Both the position numbers and the translations under genes were made by a program. Of a DNA stretch of 64,000 nt, positions 27,929-36,180 are shown in pieces. The DNA lies in the NCBI RefSeq assembly GCF_012952065.1, contig NZ_JABCJJ010000008.1, forward strand, positions 1 through 64,000. The letters run 5' to 3'. The notes under the pieces were generated by a model. The model searched no databases. It saw only the letters and a list, made by a program, of their open reading frames with translations, and had not been told where the DNA came from. Numbering within the stretch: the first letter of the stretch is position 1; the number at the start of each line of letters is the position of its first letter. Source of the DNA: Cellulomonas fimi. Its GTDB lineage: Bacteria > Actinomycetota > Actinomycetes > Actinomycetales > Cellulomonadaceae.

Positions 27929-28179
27929 CCGTCTACCGTGCCAGTGGTCGCAGCGGTTGGCGAGGGGCGGACGAGGTTGGCGAGGGCTGACGAGGACCGG
28001 TCGTCGGAGCCGCCGGTCTCAGCGGCGCTGAACCGGAACCGGCGGGCGTCCGTGGCGGGGGAAGGCGGGGCGAGCGCCGGACGACCCGACGGGCTGCGAT
28101 GCTGGCGGCCTACCAGGTGCCGACCACGTCCCGACCAGGTGCTGACCGGCACGCTGCACCGACCGACGGAAGAGGGACG

Positions 28180-28686
28180 ATGAACGATCTGGACCTGCAG
28201 AGGGCGATCGACGATCGCCCGCCGCGCACCTCGGCGGGCGACCTCGGCGCGAGCGCCGTGACGCGGCGCGTCGTGCTGCGCGGCATGGGGACGACGGCGG
28301 CCGGCGTGGGGACCGTCGGCGTGCTCGCCGCCTGCGGCGGTGGGGGGACGCGTGGGTCCGGCGGGTCGGGCGGCGCCCCGGCACCCTCGCCCGGCGCTCC
28401 GCTCGCGAAGCTCGACGACATCCCGGTGGGCGGCGCGATCTCGGCGACCGCGCACGACGGCACGCCGATCATCCTGGCGCAGCCGACCGCGGGAACGGTC
28501 GCGGGGCTGTCCGCGATCTGCACGCACCAGGGCTGCACGGTTGCGCCTGAGAACTCCGAACTGGCGTGCCCGTGCCACGGCTCGCGCTTCGCGCTCCCGG
28601 ACGGCGCGGTGCTGAACGGGCCCGCCGAGGAGCCGTTGCCGCCGTTCGCGGTCAAGGTCGAGAACGGCGAGGTGCTCGCGGGGTAG
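28180..28686 (+). CDS. TAT-exported Rieske [2Fe-2S] lipoprotein
   Basis: This 168-residue protein has a twin-arginine-type leader (TRRVVLRGMGTTAAGVGTVG) ending in the lipobox LAAC, a Gly/Ser/Pro linker, then a Rieske domain. The cluster ligands are in CTHQGC and CPCHGSRF. It is therefore a folded iron-sulfur protein anchored outside the membrane. GAGGGACG precedes ATG 28180. No cytochrome b or dioxygenase gene is adjacent, so the electron partner is unknown. The stop codon lies within a 20-bp tandem repeat, so a duplicated stop follows. Confidence 0.93.
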   Translation: MNDLDLQRAIDDRPPRTSAGDLGASAVTRRVVLRGMGTTAAGVGTVGVLAACGGGGTRGSGGSGGAPAPSPGAPLAKLDDIPVGGAISATAHDGTPIILAQPTAGTVAGLSAICTHQGCTVAPENSELACPCHGSRFALPDGAVLNGPAEEPLPPFAVKVENGEVLAG

Positions 28687-28721
28687 GCGAGGTGCTCGCG
28701 GGGTAGGCGAGGTGCTCGGGG
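28667..28721. repeat. 20-bp tandem repeat spanning Rieske stop codon
   Basis: The unit gcgaggtgctcgcggggtag occurs at 28667-28686 and 28687-28706, with a third partial copy to 28721. The first copy codes the last residues GEVLAG and the stop. The duplication therefore extended the gap, not the protein. Confidence 0.9.
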
Positions 28722-28847
28722 AGCAGGACCGCGAGCGGGCGAGCCCGCGCACGCGTCGGCAACTGGTGGCAACTCGTTGTCGTCGGGCGCGGGGGTGGCG
28801 CAGCCTGGGGGTCCGCCGGACCCGCACCAGGTCGAAGGAGACCGTCG

Positions 28848-30413
28848 ATGAACGCCTTCCCCCGCTCTCGCGCTCGGACAGGACGAGTCGCCGTGCTCGC
28901 CGGGATGGCCGCGGTCGCCGTCGTGCTCCCGCTCGGCGTCGTCGGCGGGGCCGCCGCCGCTCCACGTGACGACGACCCGATGGACTCGCTCACCGCGGTC
29001 CCGCGCGTCAAGGGCCGCATCCTCCAGACGGACGAGAGCTACCTGTTCTCGACGATGGAGAAGGCCCGCGTCCCGCTCGACCTCGCCGACTACGGCTACG
29101 AGGAGGAGGAGTACTTCCTCTCCGGGACCGCCAACGTCTACGACGAGGACGACGCCGGGAACCTCCAGGTGATCACGGAGGACGTCGAGTACGTCAACCG
29201 GATCATCGTGCGGCGACCGGCCAAGCCGAGGGACGCGTCCGGCGTCGTGCTCGTCGACATCCTCAACGCCTCCAACGGCTACGACATCGAGGACCTGTGG
29301 CGTCGCCACTGGGAGCAGACGATGGCGCGCGGTGACACGTACATCGGGATCACGTCGAAGCCGGTCAACGTGGACGCGCTCAAGAACTTCGACCCCGAGC
29401 GGTACGAGGATCTCACCTGGGACTCGCCGACGGCGCTGCCGCCGCTCGGGCTCGACGCCGCCGGGTTCGACCCGACGGGCACCGAGGAGGGCCTGGCCTG
29501 GGACATCATCACGCAGGTCGGCAACGTGCTGGACAGCCAGCACGCGCGGCGCATCCTCGGCGGCGCGAAGGCCGAGACCGTCATCCTGACCGGCCAGTCG
29601 CAGTCGGCGCTCTACCTCAATACCTACGCGCTGAACTTCCACGAGGCCGTGACCGCCGCGAACGGCGGCGAGCCCGTGTTCGACGGGTACCTCAGCGTCG
29701 GCGGCGGTGTCCAGGAGAAGGTGCTGCGCCAGGGAGTCAGGGGCGACCGGAGCCTCGGGCCGGCCTTCCAGCTCGTCGACACGGTCGAGAAGGACCTGGG
29801 GGTGCCGTTCGTCGTCGTCACGTCCGAGGGCGACGAGTTCCTGTTCGACCGGTACGTCTTCGGGACGATGGACCTGCCCGACACCTGGCGGCACTACCAG
29901 GTGCCGGGCGCGCCGCACACGAACAAGCTGGCGACCGTCGTGCCCGACAACACCGAGCTGATCAAGGCCGGCCGGACGCCGCGCGACCTCGACGCGCTGC
30001 CCGACAACCTCAGCCTGTACCCGCTCGAGCAGACCGTCCTCGCCTCGATCGACGCGCTGGTCGCCTGGATCGAGGACGGCGTCCCGGCGCCCGAGTCGGT
30101 GTGGTTCGAGACCGACGCCGACCTCGAGCTGGTCCGCGACGAGAGGGGCAACGCGCTGGGCGGCATCCGCTACGGCCTCATCGAGTACCCGCTCGCCCGG
30201 TTCCAGGGCGGTGACCCGGCCGACCCGACCCACGGACTGATGTTCCCCATCACGCTCGAGGAGTTCCGGGCGACCTACGGCACCCGCGCGGCGTACCTCG
30301 CGCTGATCGAGGAGTCCAACGACGAGCTCATCGCTCAGGGCTACCTCAACGAGCTCGGCGCGCGGTACGTCGTCGACGTCGCGAACCAGCTCCTGGACCG
30401 CATCGGCGCCTAG
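28848..30413 (+). CDS. Secreted alpha/beta-hydrolase domain protein
   Basis: This 521-residue protein has a signal peptide (hydrophobic VAVLAGMAAVAVVLPLGVVG, cleavage near residue 38) and resembles the alpha/beta hydrolase family with conserved VVLVDILNASNGYDIEDLW and the nucleophile elbow LTGQSQSALYLNTYA. The acid and histidine are probably in SEGDEF and GAPHTNK. AAGGAG precedes ATG 28848 at ideal spacing. Substrate is unknown; relatives are annotated only as alpha/beta hydrolase domain-containing protein. A perfect hairpin follows the stop. Confidence 0.85.
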   Translation: MNAFPRSRARTGRVAVLAGMAAVAVVLPLGVVGGAAAAPRDDDPMDSLTAVPRVKGRILQTDESYLFSTMEKARVPLDLADYGYEEEEYFLSGTANVYDEDDAGNLQVITEDVEYVNRIIVRRPAKPRDASGVVLVDILNASNGYDIEDLWRRHWEQTMARGDTYIGITSKPVNVDALKNFDPERYEDLTWDSPTALPPLGLDAAGFDPTGTEEGLAWDIITQVGNVLDSQHARRILGGAKAETVILTGQSQSALYLNTYALNFHEAVTAANGGEPVFDGYLSVGGGVQEKVLRQGVRGDRSLGPAFQLVDTVEKDLGVPFVVVTSEGDEFLFDRYVFGTMDLPDTWRHYQVPGAPHTNKLATVVPDNTELIKAGRTPRDLDALPDNLSLYPLEQTVLASIDALVAWIEDGVPAPESVWFETDADLELVRDERGNALGGIRYGLIEYPLARFQGGDPADPTHGLMFPITLEEFRATYGTRAAYLALIEESNDELIAQGYLNELGARYVVDVANQLLDRIGA

Positions 30414-30420
30414 CAAGACA

Positions 30421-30474
30421 CCGCAACGTCCGCACTCCGTGGGGCTCTGACCCCACGGAGTGCGGACGTTGCGG
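30421..30474. terminator. Perfect 24-bp inverted repeat between convergent genes
   Basis: The arms 30421-30444 and 30451-30474 are perfectly complementary over 24 bases with a 6-base loop (ctctga). It lies 7 bases after the hydrolase stop and 13 bases before the end of the converging anti-sigma gene. That position suggests a bidirectional terminator. There is no T tract on either strand, and the stem is unusually long and perfect, so a palindromic repeat element is an alternative. Confidence 0.8.
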
Positions 30475-30487
30475 GTGGTGCGACGGG

Positions 30488-31210
30488 TCAGATGTCCGGG
30501 AGCGGGAGCTTCAGGAGGGTGCGGCCGTCCGGTGTCGTGATCTCGAGGCGGTCGATCCGCGCGAGCGGCCACCGTGTGCTTCCGGTCACCCGCGCCTCGC
30601 CGAGGTAGGTCGCGCGCCACGCCGCGGCCGTGTCCCGCGCGCCGTCCGTGCGCACCACCTCGATGCGGCACTCCTCGCCCGGCTGGACGCCGTCGAGCAC
30701 GACGACGAGCTCGGTGCCGTTCGGCGTCGACGTCAGCGTCACCTCGCCGCGGACGTCCGACTGCTGGTCCCGTCCCTCGACGACGACGACGGCGGGCGCC
30801 CGCTCCGTGGTCGCGAACGGTCCCGCGGCGAACAGCCAGGCGACGCCCGCCGCGGCACCGACGGCCGCGGCCGCCCACGCCGTGATCCGCCGCCGACGGC
30901 GCGCACGGGCGTCGTCGAGCGAGCGCGGTGCCTCGGACGTGCGGCCCTCCGCGTGCGCCCGGGCGAGCAGGCGGTCGAGCAGCGGGTCGAGCGCGGCATC
31001 CGCCTCCTCGGGTCGCAGCCGCGCGAGCAGGCCGGGGATCGTCGCGAGCTCCGCGAGCTCGGCGGTGCACGCGGGGCAGGCCGCGACGTGGGCCTCGACC
31101 GCCTCCCGCTCGCCGGGCTCGAGCGCTCCGAGCACGAGCACGCCCAGCGCGATCCGCGCGTCCTCGTGCGGCGACGCGGCCGACGGCGGTGCCGACTCGT
31201 GGCGGTTCAT
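30488..31210 (-). CDS. Anti-sigma factor (RskA-like, zinc-finger)
   Basis: This 240-residue protein starts with an anti-sigma zinc-binding domain (HVAACPACTAEL, the HxxxCxxC motif near residue 42). It has one membrane helix (ITAWAAAAVGAAAGVAWLF, near 108-126) and an extracytoplasmic RskA-type C-terminal domain. It would hold the partner sigma factor at the membrane and release it on an outside signal, usually by regulated proteolysis. Its ATG overlaps the stop of the sigma gene (ATGA), which shows they are a translationally coupled pair. Confidence 0.92.
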   Translation of the reverse strand: MNRHESAPPSAASPHEDARIALGVLVLGALEPGEREAVEAHVAACPACTAELAELATIPGLLARLRPEEADAALDPLLDRLLARAHAEGRTSEAPRSLDDARARRRRRITAWAAAAVGAAAGVAWLFAAGPFATTERAPAVVVVEGRDQQSDVRGEVTLTSTPNGTELVVVLDGVQPGEECRIEVVRTDGARDTAAAWRATYLGEARVTGSTRWPLARIDRLEITTPDGRTLLKLPLPDI

Positions 31211-31761
31211 GACCCCACTCCCCGTTCGTTCAGCGCGACCCGCAGGGCGCGCAGCGCGTAGTACGCGCGTGACTTCACCGTGCCCTCGGGCACTCCGAGC
31301 CGTGCGGCGGCCTGGGCGACCGAGCATCCCCGGTAGAACGTCTCGAGCACGACGGCGCGGTGGGCCTCCGTCAGCGTGCCCAGCGCCTCGGCGACCAGCC
31401 AGGTGTCGAGGGCGCGGTCGACGTCGTCGTCCACGGCGAGGTGGTCGAGCGGCGCGGGACCGACCTCGTGCGGCCGGGACGACCGCGCGCGGTGCGCGTC
31501 GACCGCGAGGTGGCGCGCGACCGTGAAGAGCCACGCCCTGGCCGGCCCGCGCGACGGGTCGAGGGCCTCGGGGTGCTGCCAGGCCCGCAGGAGCGTCTCC
31601 TGCACCACGTCCTCCGCCCGGCCCCGGTCTCCGCCGCACAGGCGCATGGCATACGCGTGCAGCGCGGGCGCGTGCTCGGCGTAGAGCGCGCGCAGCGCCG
31701 ACTCGTCCACCGGTGAGGTAGGCACACCCTGCTCCACGTGCGGGTCGGTTCGGTGGTTCAT
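31207..31761 (-). CDS. ECF-type RNA polymerase sigma factor
   Basis: This 184-residue protein has region 2 (LYAEHAPALHAYAMRLCGGD, then AEDVVQETLLRAWQH) and region 4 (LTEAHRAVVLETFYRGCSVA, then GVPEGTVKSRAYYALRALR). That is the standard length for a minimal ECF factor. It is similar to SigK/SigL-type factors that pair with RskA-like anti-sigmas, which is exactly what is encoded downstream. ATG 31761 gives the usual length; the longer upstream frame is not coding. It diverges from a small membrane protein that may be its target. Confidence 0.92.
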   Translation of the reverse strand: MNHRTDPHVEQGVPTSPVDESALRALYAEHAPALHAYAMRLCGGDRGRAEDVVQETLLRAWQHPEALDPSRGPARAWLFTVARHLAVDAHRARSSRPHEVGPAPLDHLAVDDDVDRALDTWLVAEALGTLTEAHRAVVLETFYRGCSVAQAAARLGVPEGTVKSRAYYALRALRVALNERGVGS

Positions 31762-31772
31762 CGTGCCCCGGA

Positions 31773-31797
31773 TGAACCCCCGGTGCAGGCGTCGCGT
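31773..31797 (+). promoter_or_regulatory. Possible ECF promoter before membrane protein gene
   Basis: TGAACC at 31773-31778 and CGT at 31795-31797 are 16 bases apart, which is similar to many ECF promoters (GAAC, 16-17 bases, CGT). It lies 43 bases before the small membrane protein gene and next to the start of the ECF gene. The match is short, so this is a suggestion only. Confidence 0.35.
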
Positions 31798-31840
31798 GGT
31801 GGGATGCGAGAGACCGTCCCCGCACATCCCGGAGGTTCCC

Positions 31841-32269
31841 ATGGTCGAGCTGTCACGGACCTCCGCCCGGCCGGCCGCGGCTCGGCCCGCGCGGTCGTTC
31901 GCGCTCCGGGTCCCGCTCGCGCTGTGCGTGCTGGCGTCGGGGCTGGTGCACCTGTACCTGTGGGACGACGGCATGAAGGTCGTGGCCGTCGTCGGGCCGG
32001 CCTTCCTCGTCAACGCGGTCGGCGGCATCGTGCTCGCGGTGCTCGTGCTCGTGTGGCGGCACTGGCTCCCGCTGCTCGGCGCGATCGGCTTCGGGCTCGC
32101 GACCCTCGGCGCTTTCATCGTCTCCACCACGCCGGCCGGGTTCTTCGGCGTGCGCGAGACGTGGGACGGCTGGCCGCAGCTGGTCTCCGCGGGGACCGAG
32201 GTCGGGGCGATCGTGCTCGGGGCGGTCGCGCTCGCGGTCGAGCACGGCCGTCGTCGTCGAGGGGTGTGA
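31841..32269 (+). CDS. Small four-helix membrane protein of unknown function
   Basis: This 142-residue protein has four predicted membrane helices, for example LALCVLASGLVHLYLWDDGM, AFLVNAVGGIVLAVLVLVW, LLGAIGFGLATLGAFIVST and a final AIVLGAVALAVEH. Charged His, Glu and Asp residues are set in the helices. CCCGGAGG precedes ATG 31841. It diverges from the ECF sigma/anti-sigma pair, a common arrangement for a regulated target. I do not recognise a named family. Confidence 0.75.
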   Translation: MVELSRTSARPAAARPARSFALRVPLALCVLASGLVHLYLWDDGMKVVAVVGPAFLVNAVGGIVLAVLVLVWRHWLPLLGAIGFGLATLGAFIVSTTPAGFFGVRETWDGWPQLVSAGTEVGAIVLGAVALAVEHGRRRRGV

Positions 32270-32290
32270 AGGCGCTCGGCGCCGGCCGCG

Positions 32291-34822
32291 CTACAGCTCG
32301 TTCGTGCGCTGCAGGAACCGCATGGCCGCCCAGCCGATCGGGATCCGTAGCCAGTACGTGACCACGCGGAACAGGATGGCGACCGAGGTCGCGACGCCGG
32401 GGTTCAGGCCGGCAGCGGTGAGACCCGTGATCAGGGCGATCTCGATCGTGCCGATCCCGCCGGGGGTCGGGACCGCCGCGCCTGCAGCGTTGCCGATCAG
32501 GTAGACGAGCGCGACCTGCACGAGGCTGAGCTCCTGGCCGAAGGCCGCGAGCGACGCCTCGAAGGCGAGCACGTAGCCCATCGTCATGATGACGTTGCCG
32601 CCGAGCGCGAGTGCGACCCGCCACGGGTGCCCGACCACCTCGACGAGCCGCGGCCAGGTCTGCCGGACCGTCGGCAGCGTCTTCGAGAGCACCCACTGGC
32701 GAACCACCGGGATCAGCAGGGCGGCCGCGACGAGCACGGCGACCACGCCGATGACGACGAGCAGCTCGGGGCTCGGGGCGAACTGGGCCGCGTTCGTGCT
32801 CCCCGAGACCACCGAGAGCAGGAGCAGCAGCACGATCGTCACGACGAACTGCGACACCTGGACCAGCGCGACCGTCGCGACGGCGAGCGACGCGCTCACC
32901 CCGCGCCGGGTCAGCATGCGCAGGTTGAGCGCGGCCGGCCCGATGCCCGCGGGCGTCGCGAGCGCGACGAACGCACCCGCGGTCTGGACCAGGGTCGCGC
33001 GCCAGAGACCGAGCTCCACCGGCGAGAACGCGACGAACGCGAGCGCCGCGCCGAGGAACGTGAGCAGCCCGAGCCCGAACGCGACGACGCTCCAGCGCCA
33101 GTCGCTCGTCGCGAGCGCGGTGGTGACCTCGTTGACGTTGATCGTGGTGACGATCACGATCACCGCGGTGATCGTGAGGAGCAGGGTGAGCAGCGTCCGG
33201 GCGCCGAAGCGGACGAGCTGCTCGGGCTGGACGTCCGCCTCGGGCATGTGCGCCACGAGCGCCGACCGCAGCTCCGCGAGGACCTCCGGGCGCGCGCGCA
33301 TCTCCTCGCGCGTGCGCCGCGGCAGCGCGATCGTCTGGAGCAGCGGCCCGATGGCGGCGATGTCGTCGGCCGGGAGCACCTCGGTCGCGGAGCGCAGGGC
33401 GCGCGGCGCCCCGACGCGCACCGCGAGCAGGGCGAGCATCTGGGTCAGGTCCATCCTCCGCGCGAGCTCCGACGACGCCACGTCGCCCGCGTCCCAGCCG
33501 CTCAGCCACACGAGCGGGTCCCCGAGCAGGTGCTCCACGAGCACGTTGTCGGACGTGAGCTGGCGGTGCGCGATCCCGGCCTCGTGCGCGAGGCTCAGCT
33601 GCCCCCAGATCGCGCGGAGCAGCTCGTCCGAGAAGTCCTCCGGATGCAGGTCGCGGACCGGGATCGCCCGGCCCGGCAGCTCCTGGACCAGGATCATCGA
33701 GTCCTCGGCCTCGGCGATCGCGAGCAGCTGGGGCGTACGGACCCCGGCCGCGCGGGCCGCGTACGCGAGCAGCGCGGCACGCTCGGCGGCCTGCCGCAGG
33801 GACACGAAGGACCGACCCTCGATCCCGCGCAACCGCAGCGAGCGCCACAGCCGGGACAGCGCGCCGAGGACCTGACGGTCGCCGTCGAGCACCAGGACGC
33901 TCAGTCGCTCGCCGTCCGGGGTCGTCATCTCGTAGACGCGGTCGTCCGAGTCACGGGTCAGGGCGACGACGGCGGCGTCGACGCCGGGTTCCTCGCCGGC
34001 GGCGACCGCGCGCATGACCCCGGTCGTGGTGGCCGGCTCGTCGCTCTCGAGCACCCGCACCAGCCGCACGGGCTCGAACCCCGCCCGGCGGATGCCCTCG
34101 ACCAGGGCGGTCCCGTACGCCCGTTCCGACCGGACCCCGGACGCGTACCGGATCCCGAGCCCCGCGACGCGGCCGATCAGGAGAGCGACCGCCGCGCCCG
34201 GCAGCGAGACCTGTCCTGTCACGAGCACGATGCCGAGCGACACCCACAGCAGGTTCCACGACCAGGCCACCGTGCGGCGTCGGGCACGAGGACCCGCGGT
34301 GGTGAGGAGTCCGGCGGCCGTCGCGAGATAGGGCGGTACGGACAGGGTCCAGACGCCGCCCTGGGCCACCGCGAGCCCCCGGACCAGGTCCGACGACCCG
34401 AGCTGGTCGATCGCCGCGATGACGCCCGCGCAGAGCAGCAGCGCGAGCACGCCCGCGGCGATGACCTCGAGGATCTGGCGGCCGAGCCGGCGGATCGTGA
34501 GCTCGGCGAGCACGGCGAGCGGGACGAGCAGCACGACGAGACCCTCGAGCAGCGCGACCGGGATGACGAGGATCTGGCGGAGCAGCGGGTTGAACCCGCG
34601 GACGTCCTGCTCGACGCCCGCCGTCGTGCCCTGCGCGTACACCGCGAGCAGCATGACGGCGGCGATGCCGAGCACCGACAGGACGAGCTGGACGAGGTCG
34701 CCGGGGTGGTGGACGCGGACGGTCGGGGAGTCGATGATCTGGACGCCGTGGGCCTGCCCGCGCGCGCGCCGGCCCGGGTCGCGCGCAGGCGTGCGACGGT
34801 CGGACGTCGACGACTCGGGCAT
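32291..34822 (-). CDS. Flippase-like (LPG synthase TM) protein with kinase-like domain
   Basis: This 843-residue protein has three parts. An N-terminal membrane region of about six helices covers residues 35-215. A cytoplasmic protein-kinase/AarF-like domain covers about 230-530 (SMILVQELPGRAIPVRDL, then LSLAHEAGIAHRQLTSDNVL, resembling the HxN catalytic loop). The C-terminal LPG_synthase_TM (UPF0104) region spans about 545-843 (GNAAGAAVPTPGGIGTIEIA). The kinase loop has His-Arg-Gln-Leu-Thr instead of His-Arg-Asp, so phosphotransfer is doubtful. Such fusions occur in actinobacteria and are thought to handle lipid or lipid-linked substrates at the membrane; the exact role is unknown. Confidence 0.82.
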   Translation of the reverse strand: MPESSTSDRRTPARDPGRRARGQAHGVQIIDSPTVRVHHPGDLVQLVLSVLGIAAVMLLAVYAQGTTAGVEQDVRGFNPLLRQILVIPVALLEGLVVLLVPLAVLAELTIRRLGRQILEVIAAGVLALLLCAGVIAAIDQLGSSDLVRGLAVAQGGVWTLSVPPYLATAAGLLTTAGPRARRRTVAWSWNLLWVSLGIVLVTGQVSLPGAAVALLIGRVAGLGIRYASGVRSERAYGTALVEGIRRAGFEPVRLVRVLESDEPATTTGVMRAVAAGEEPGVDAAVVALTRDSDDRVYEMTTPDGERLSVLVLDGDRQVLGALSRLWRSLRLRGIEGRSFVSLRQAAERAALLAYAARAAGVRTPQLLAIAEAEDSMILVQELPGRAIPVRDLHPEDFSDELLRAIWGQLSLAHEAGIAHRQLTSDNVLVEHLLGDPLVWLSGWDAGDVASSELARRMDLTQMLALLAVRVGAPRALRSATEVLPADDIAAIGPLLQTIALPRRTREEMRARPEVLAELRSALVAHMPEADVQPEQLVRFGARTLLTLLLTITAVIVIVTTINVNEVTTALATSDWRWSVVAFGLGLLTFLGAALAFVAFSPVELGLWRATLVQTAGAFVALATPAGIGPAALNLRMLTRRGVSASLAVATVALVQVSQFVVTIVLLLLLSVVSGSTNAAQFAPSPELLVVIGVVAVLVAAALLIPVVRQWVLSKTLPTVRQTWPRLVEVVGHPWRVALALGGNVIMTMGYVLAFEASLAAFGQELSLVQVALVYLIGNAAGAAVPTPGGIGTIEIALITGLTAAGLNPGVATSVAILFRVVTYWLRIPIGWAAMRFLQRTNEL

Positions 34823-34883
34823 GGGGGCGAGTGTAGGTCCGCGACCTGCCCGGATCCGGGAGCCGACGGAGCGGATCTGCGCT

Positions 34884-35762
34884 CTACCCGAGCCCGATCG
34901 CGGCCAGGACGTCCGCGGGGATCAGCGCGTACCCGACGAACGCCACGACGTTGAGCACGGTGTGGGCGACGACGAGTGGCATGACCCGCCGTCGCCGCCG
35001 GTAGTACTCCGCGAACACGAGGCCCATCACGAGATTGCCGACGAAGGGGCCGATGCCCTGGTACAGGTGGTAGGACCCGCGCAGCACGGAGCTGACCAGC
35101 ACGATCACGACTGGCGACCACCGCAGCTCGCCCAGCCGCTCCGTCAGGTAGCCGACGACGACGACCTCCTCGAGCAGCGCGTTCTTGAGCGCGGCGAGGA
35201 TCAGCACGGGGATCGTCCACCAGGCCGCGTCGAGCGCCGACGCCTGGATCTCGACCGTGAGCCCGACCGCCCGGCCGAGCGCGTAGAGCCCGAGCCCCGG
35301 GATCCCGATGAGCGCGGCCAGGCCGACGCCGACGCCGAGGTCCCTGCCCGGGCGTGACCCGTCCAGGCCGATGCGGCGGGCGGCGCTGCGACCGTGGGCG
35401 GACAGCAGGAAGAGCGCGAGGACGACCGGGACGAGTGCGAACCCGATCCCGAGCAGCTGGTACGTGAGGTCCAGGTAGGGCCGTGGCGAGCGGCTCGGGT
35501 TGAGGGTGGCCGACTGCTGGGCGAGCGGCGTGCCGGCCGTCAGGCGCGCGGCGATGTTGACGAGCGCGTAGACGGCCGACTGGCCGAGCGAGAGCCCGAG
35601 GACGATCCAGATCTCGGCGGTCACGCGTCGACGTGCCGCGGACGGGGACGGGGACGGGGACGGGGCGGCGGTGGAGGCGGCGGTGGAGGCGGCGGTGAGG
35701 TCACCGGTGGGGGCACCGGTGGGGGTGCTGCTACGGCCGGGTGCGGCGACGTCGTCGGTCAT
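34884..35762 (-). CDS. CPBP-family intramembrane metalloprotease
   Basis: This 292-residue membrane protein has the CPBP (Abi/Rce1) signature: paired glutamates in ALLEEVVVVGYLTERLG near residue 200, the histidine in GSYHLYQGIGPFVGN near 230, and a second histidine in LVVAHTVLNVV near 263. About eight helices are predicted. The N-terminal 45 residues are a low-complexity Ser/Pro/Ala/Thr tail encoded by 6- and 12-bp repeats (about 35640-35720). Substrates are unknown; in other bacteria these proteins take part in bacteriocin immunity or prenyl-protein processing. Confidence 0.87.
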   Translation of the reverse strand: MTDDVAAPGRSSTPTGAPTGDLTAASTAASTAAPSPSPSPSAARRRVTAEIWIVLGLSLGQSAVYALVNIAARLTAGTPLAQQSATLNPSRSPRPYLDLTYQLLGIGFALVPVVLALFLLSAHGRSAARRIGLDGSRPGRDLGVGVGLAALIGIPGLGLYALGRAVGLTVEIQASALDAAWWTIPVLILAALKNALLEEVVVVGYLTERLGELRWSPVVIVLVSSVLRGSYHLYQGIGPFVGNLVMGLVFAEYYRRRRRVMPLVVAHTVLNVVAFVGYALIPADVLAAIGLG

Positions 35763-35809
35763 GGGGACAACTTAGGCATGGGGACACGTGGCTCGTCACG
35801 GGGGACGAG

Positions 35810-36115
35810 ATGAACCGCTCCGCCCCGCCCTTCGCAGACCGGCCCGTCGTCGAGGCCACGCACGTCACCCGCCGCTTCGACGGGACCGTCGCACTCGACG
35901 ACGTCAGCCTCGCCGTCCGGCAAGGCGAGCTCGTGGGTCTGCTCGGCCCGACGGCGCGGGCAAGACGACGCTCCTCAGCCTGGTCACCGGCCAGCGCAAG
36001 CCCGACTAGGGCACGGTGCGCCTCTTCGGCGGTGACGGTCCTGATCACCAGCCACTTCCTCGAGGAGATCGAGCCGCTCGCGGAGCGGGTCGTCGTCATC
36101 GACCGCTTCGACTGA
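35810..36115 (+). pseudogene. ABC-transporter ATPase remnant with three lesions
   Basis: The start codes an intact ABC ATPase N-terminus (VEATHVTRRFDGTVALDDVS, then GELVGLLGP). A one-base loss at about 35950 moves Walker A (GAGKTTLLSLVTG) into the -1 frame. In that frame a TAG at 36007-36009 falls where such proteins have PDSGTVRLFGG, and GTVRLFGGD continues beyond it. At about 36037 the sequence jumps to the end of the ATPase in the first frame (VLITSHFLEEIEPLAERVVV), so the signature motif and Walker B are deleted, about 100 residues. It ends at TGA 36115. No permease gene is adjacent. Confidence 0.9.
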
Positions 36116-36180
36116 CACGTCCTCTGCCTGTGGTCGCCCCCGCTCGCCCCCGTGCCATGGCGACTCCCTAGACTGCGGGG

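Noticed and set aside
32627-34954. 775-codon open frame opposite the flippase-like gene
   Set aside because: A low-complexity antisense shadow without domains.
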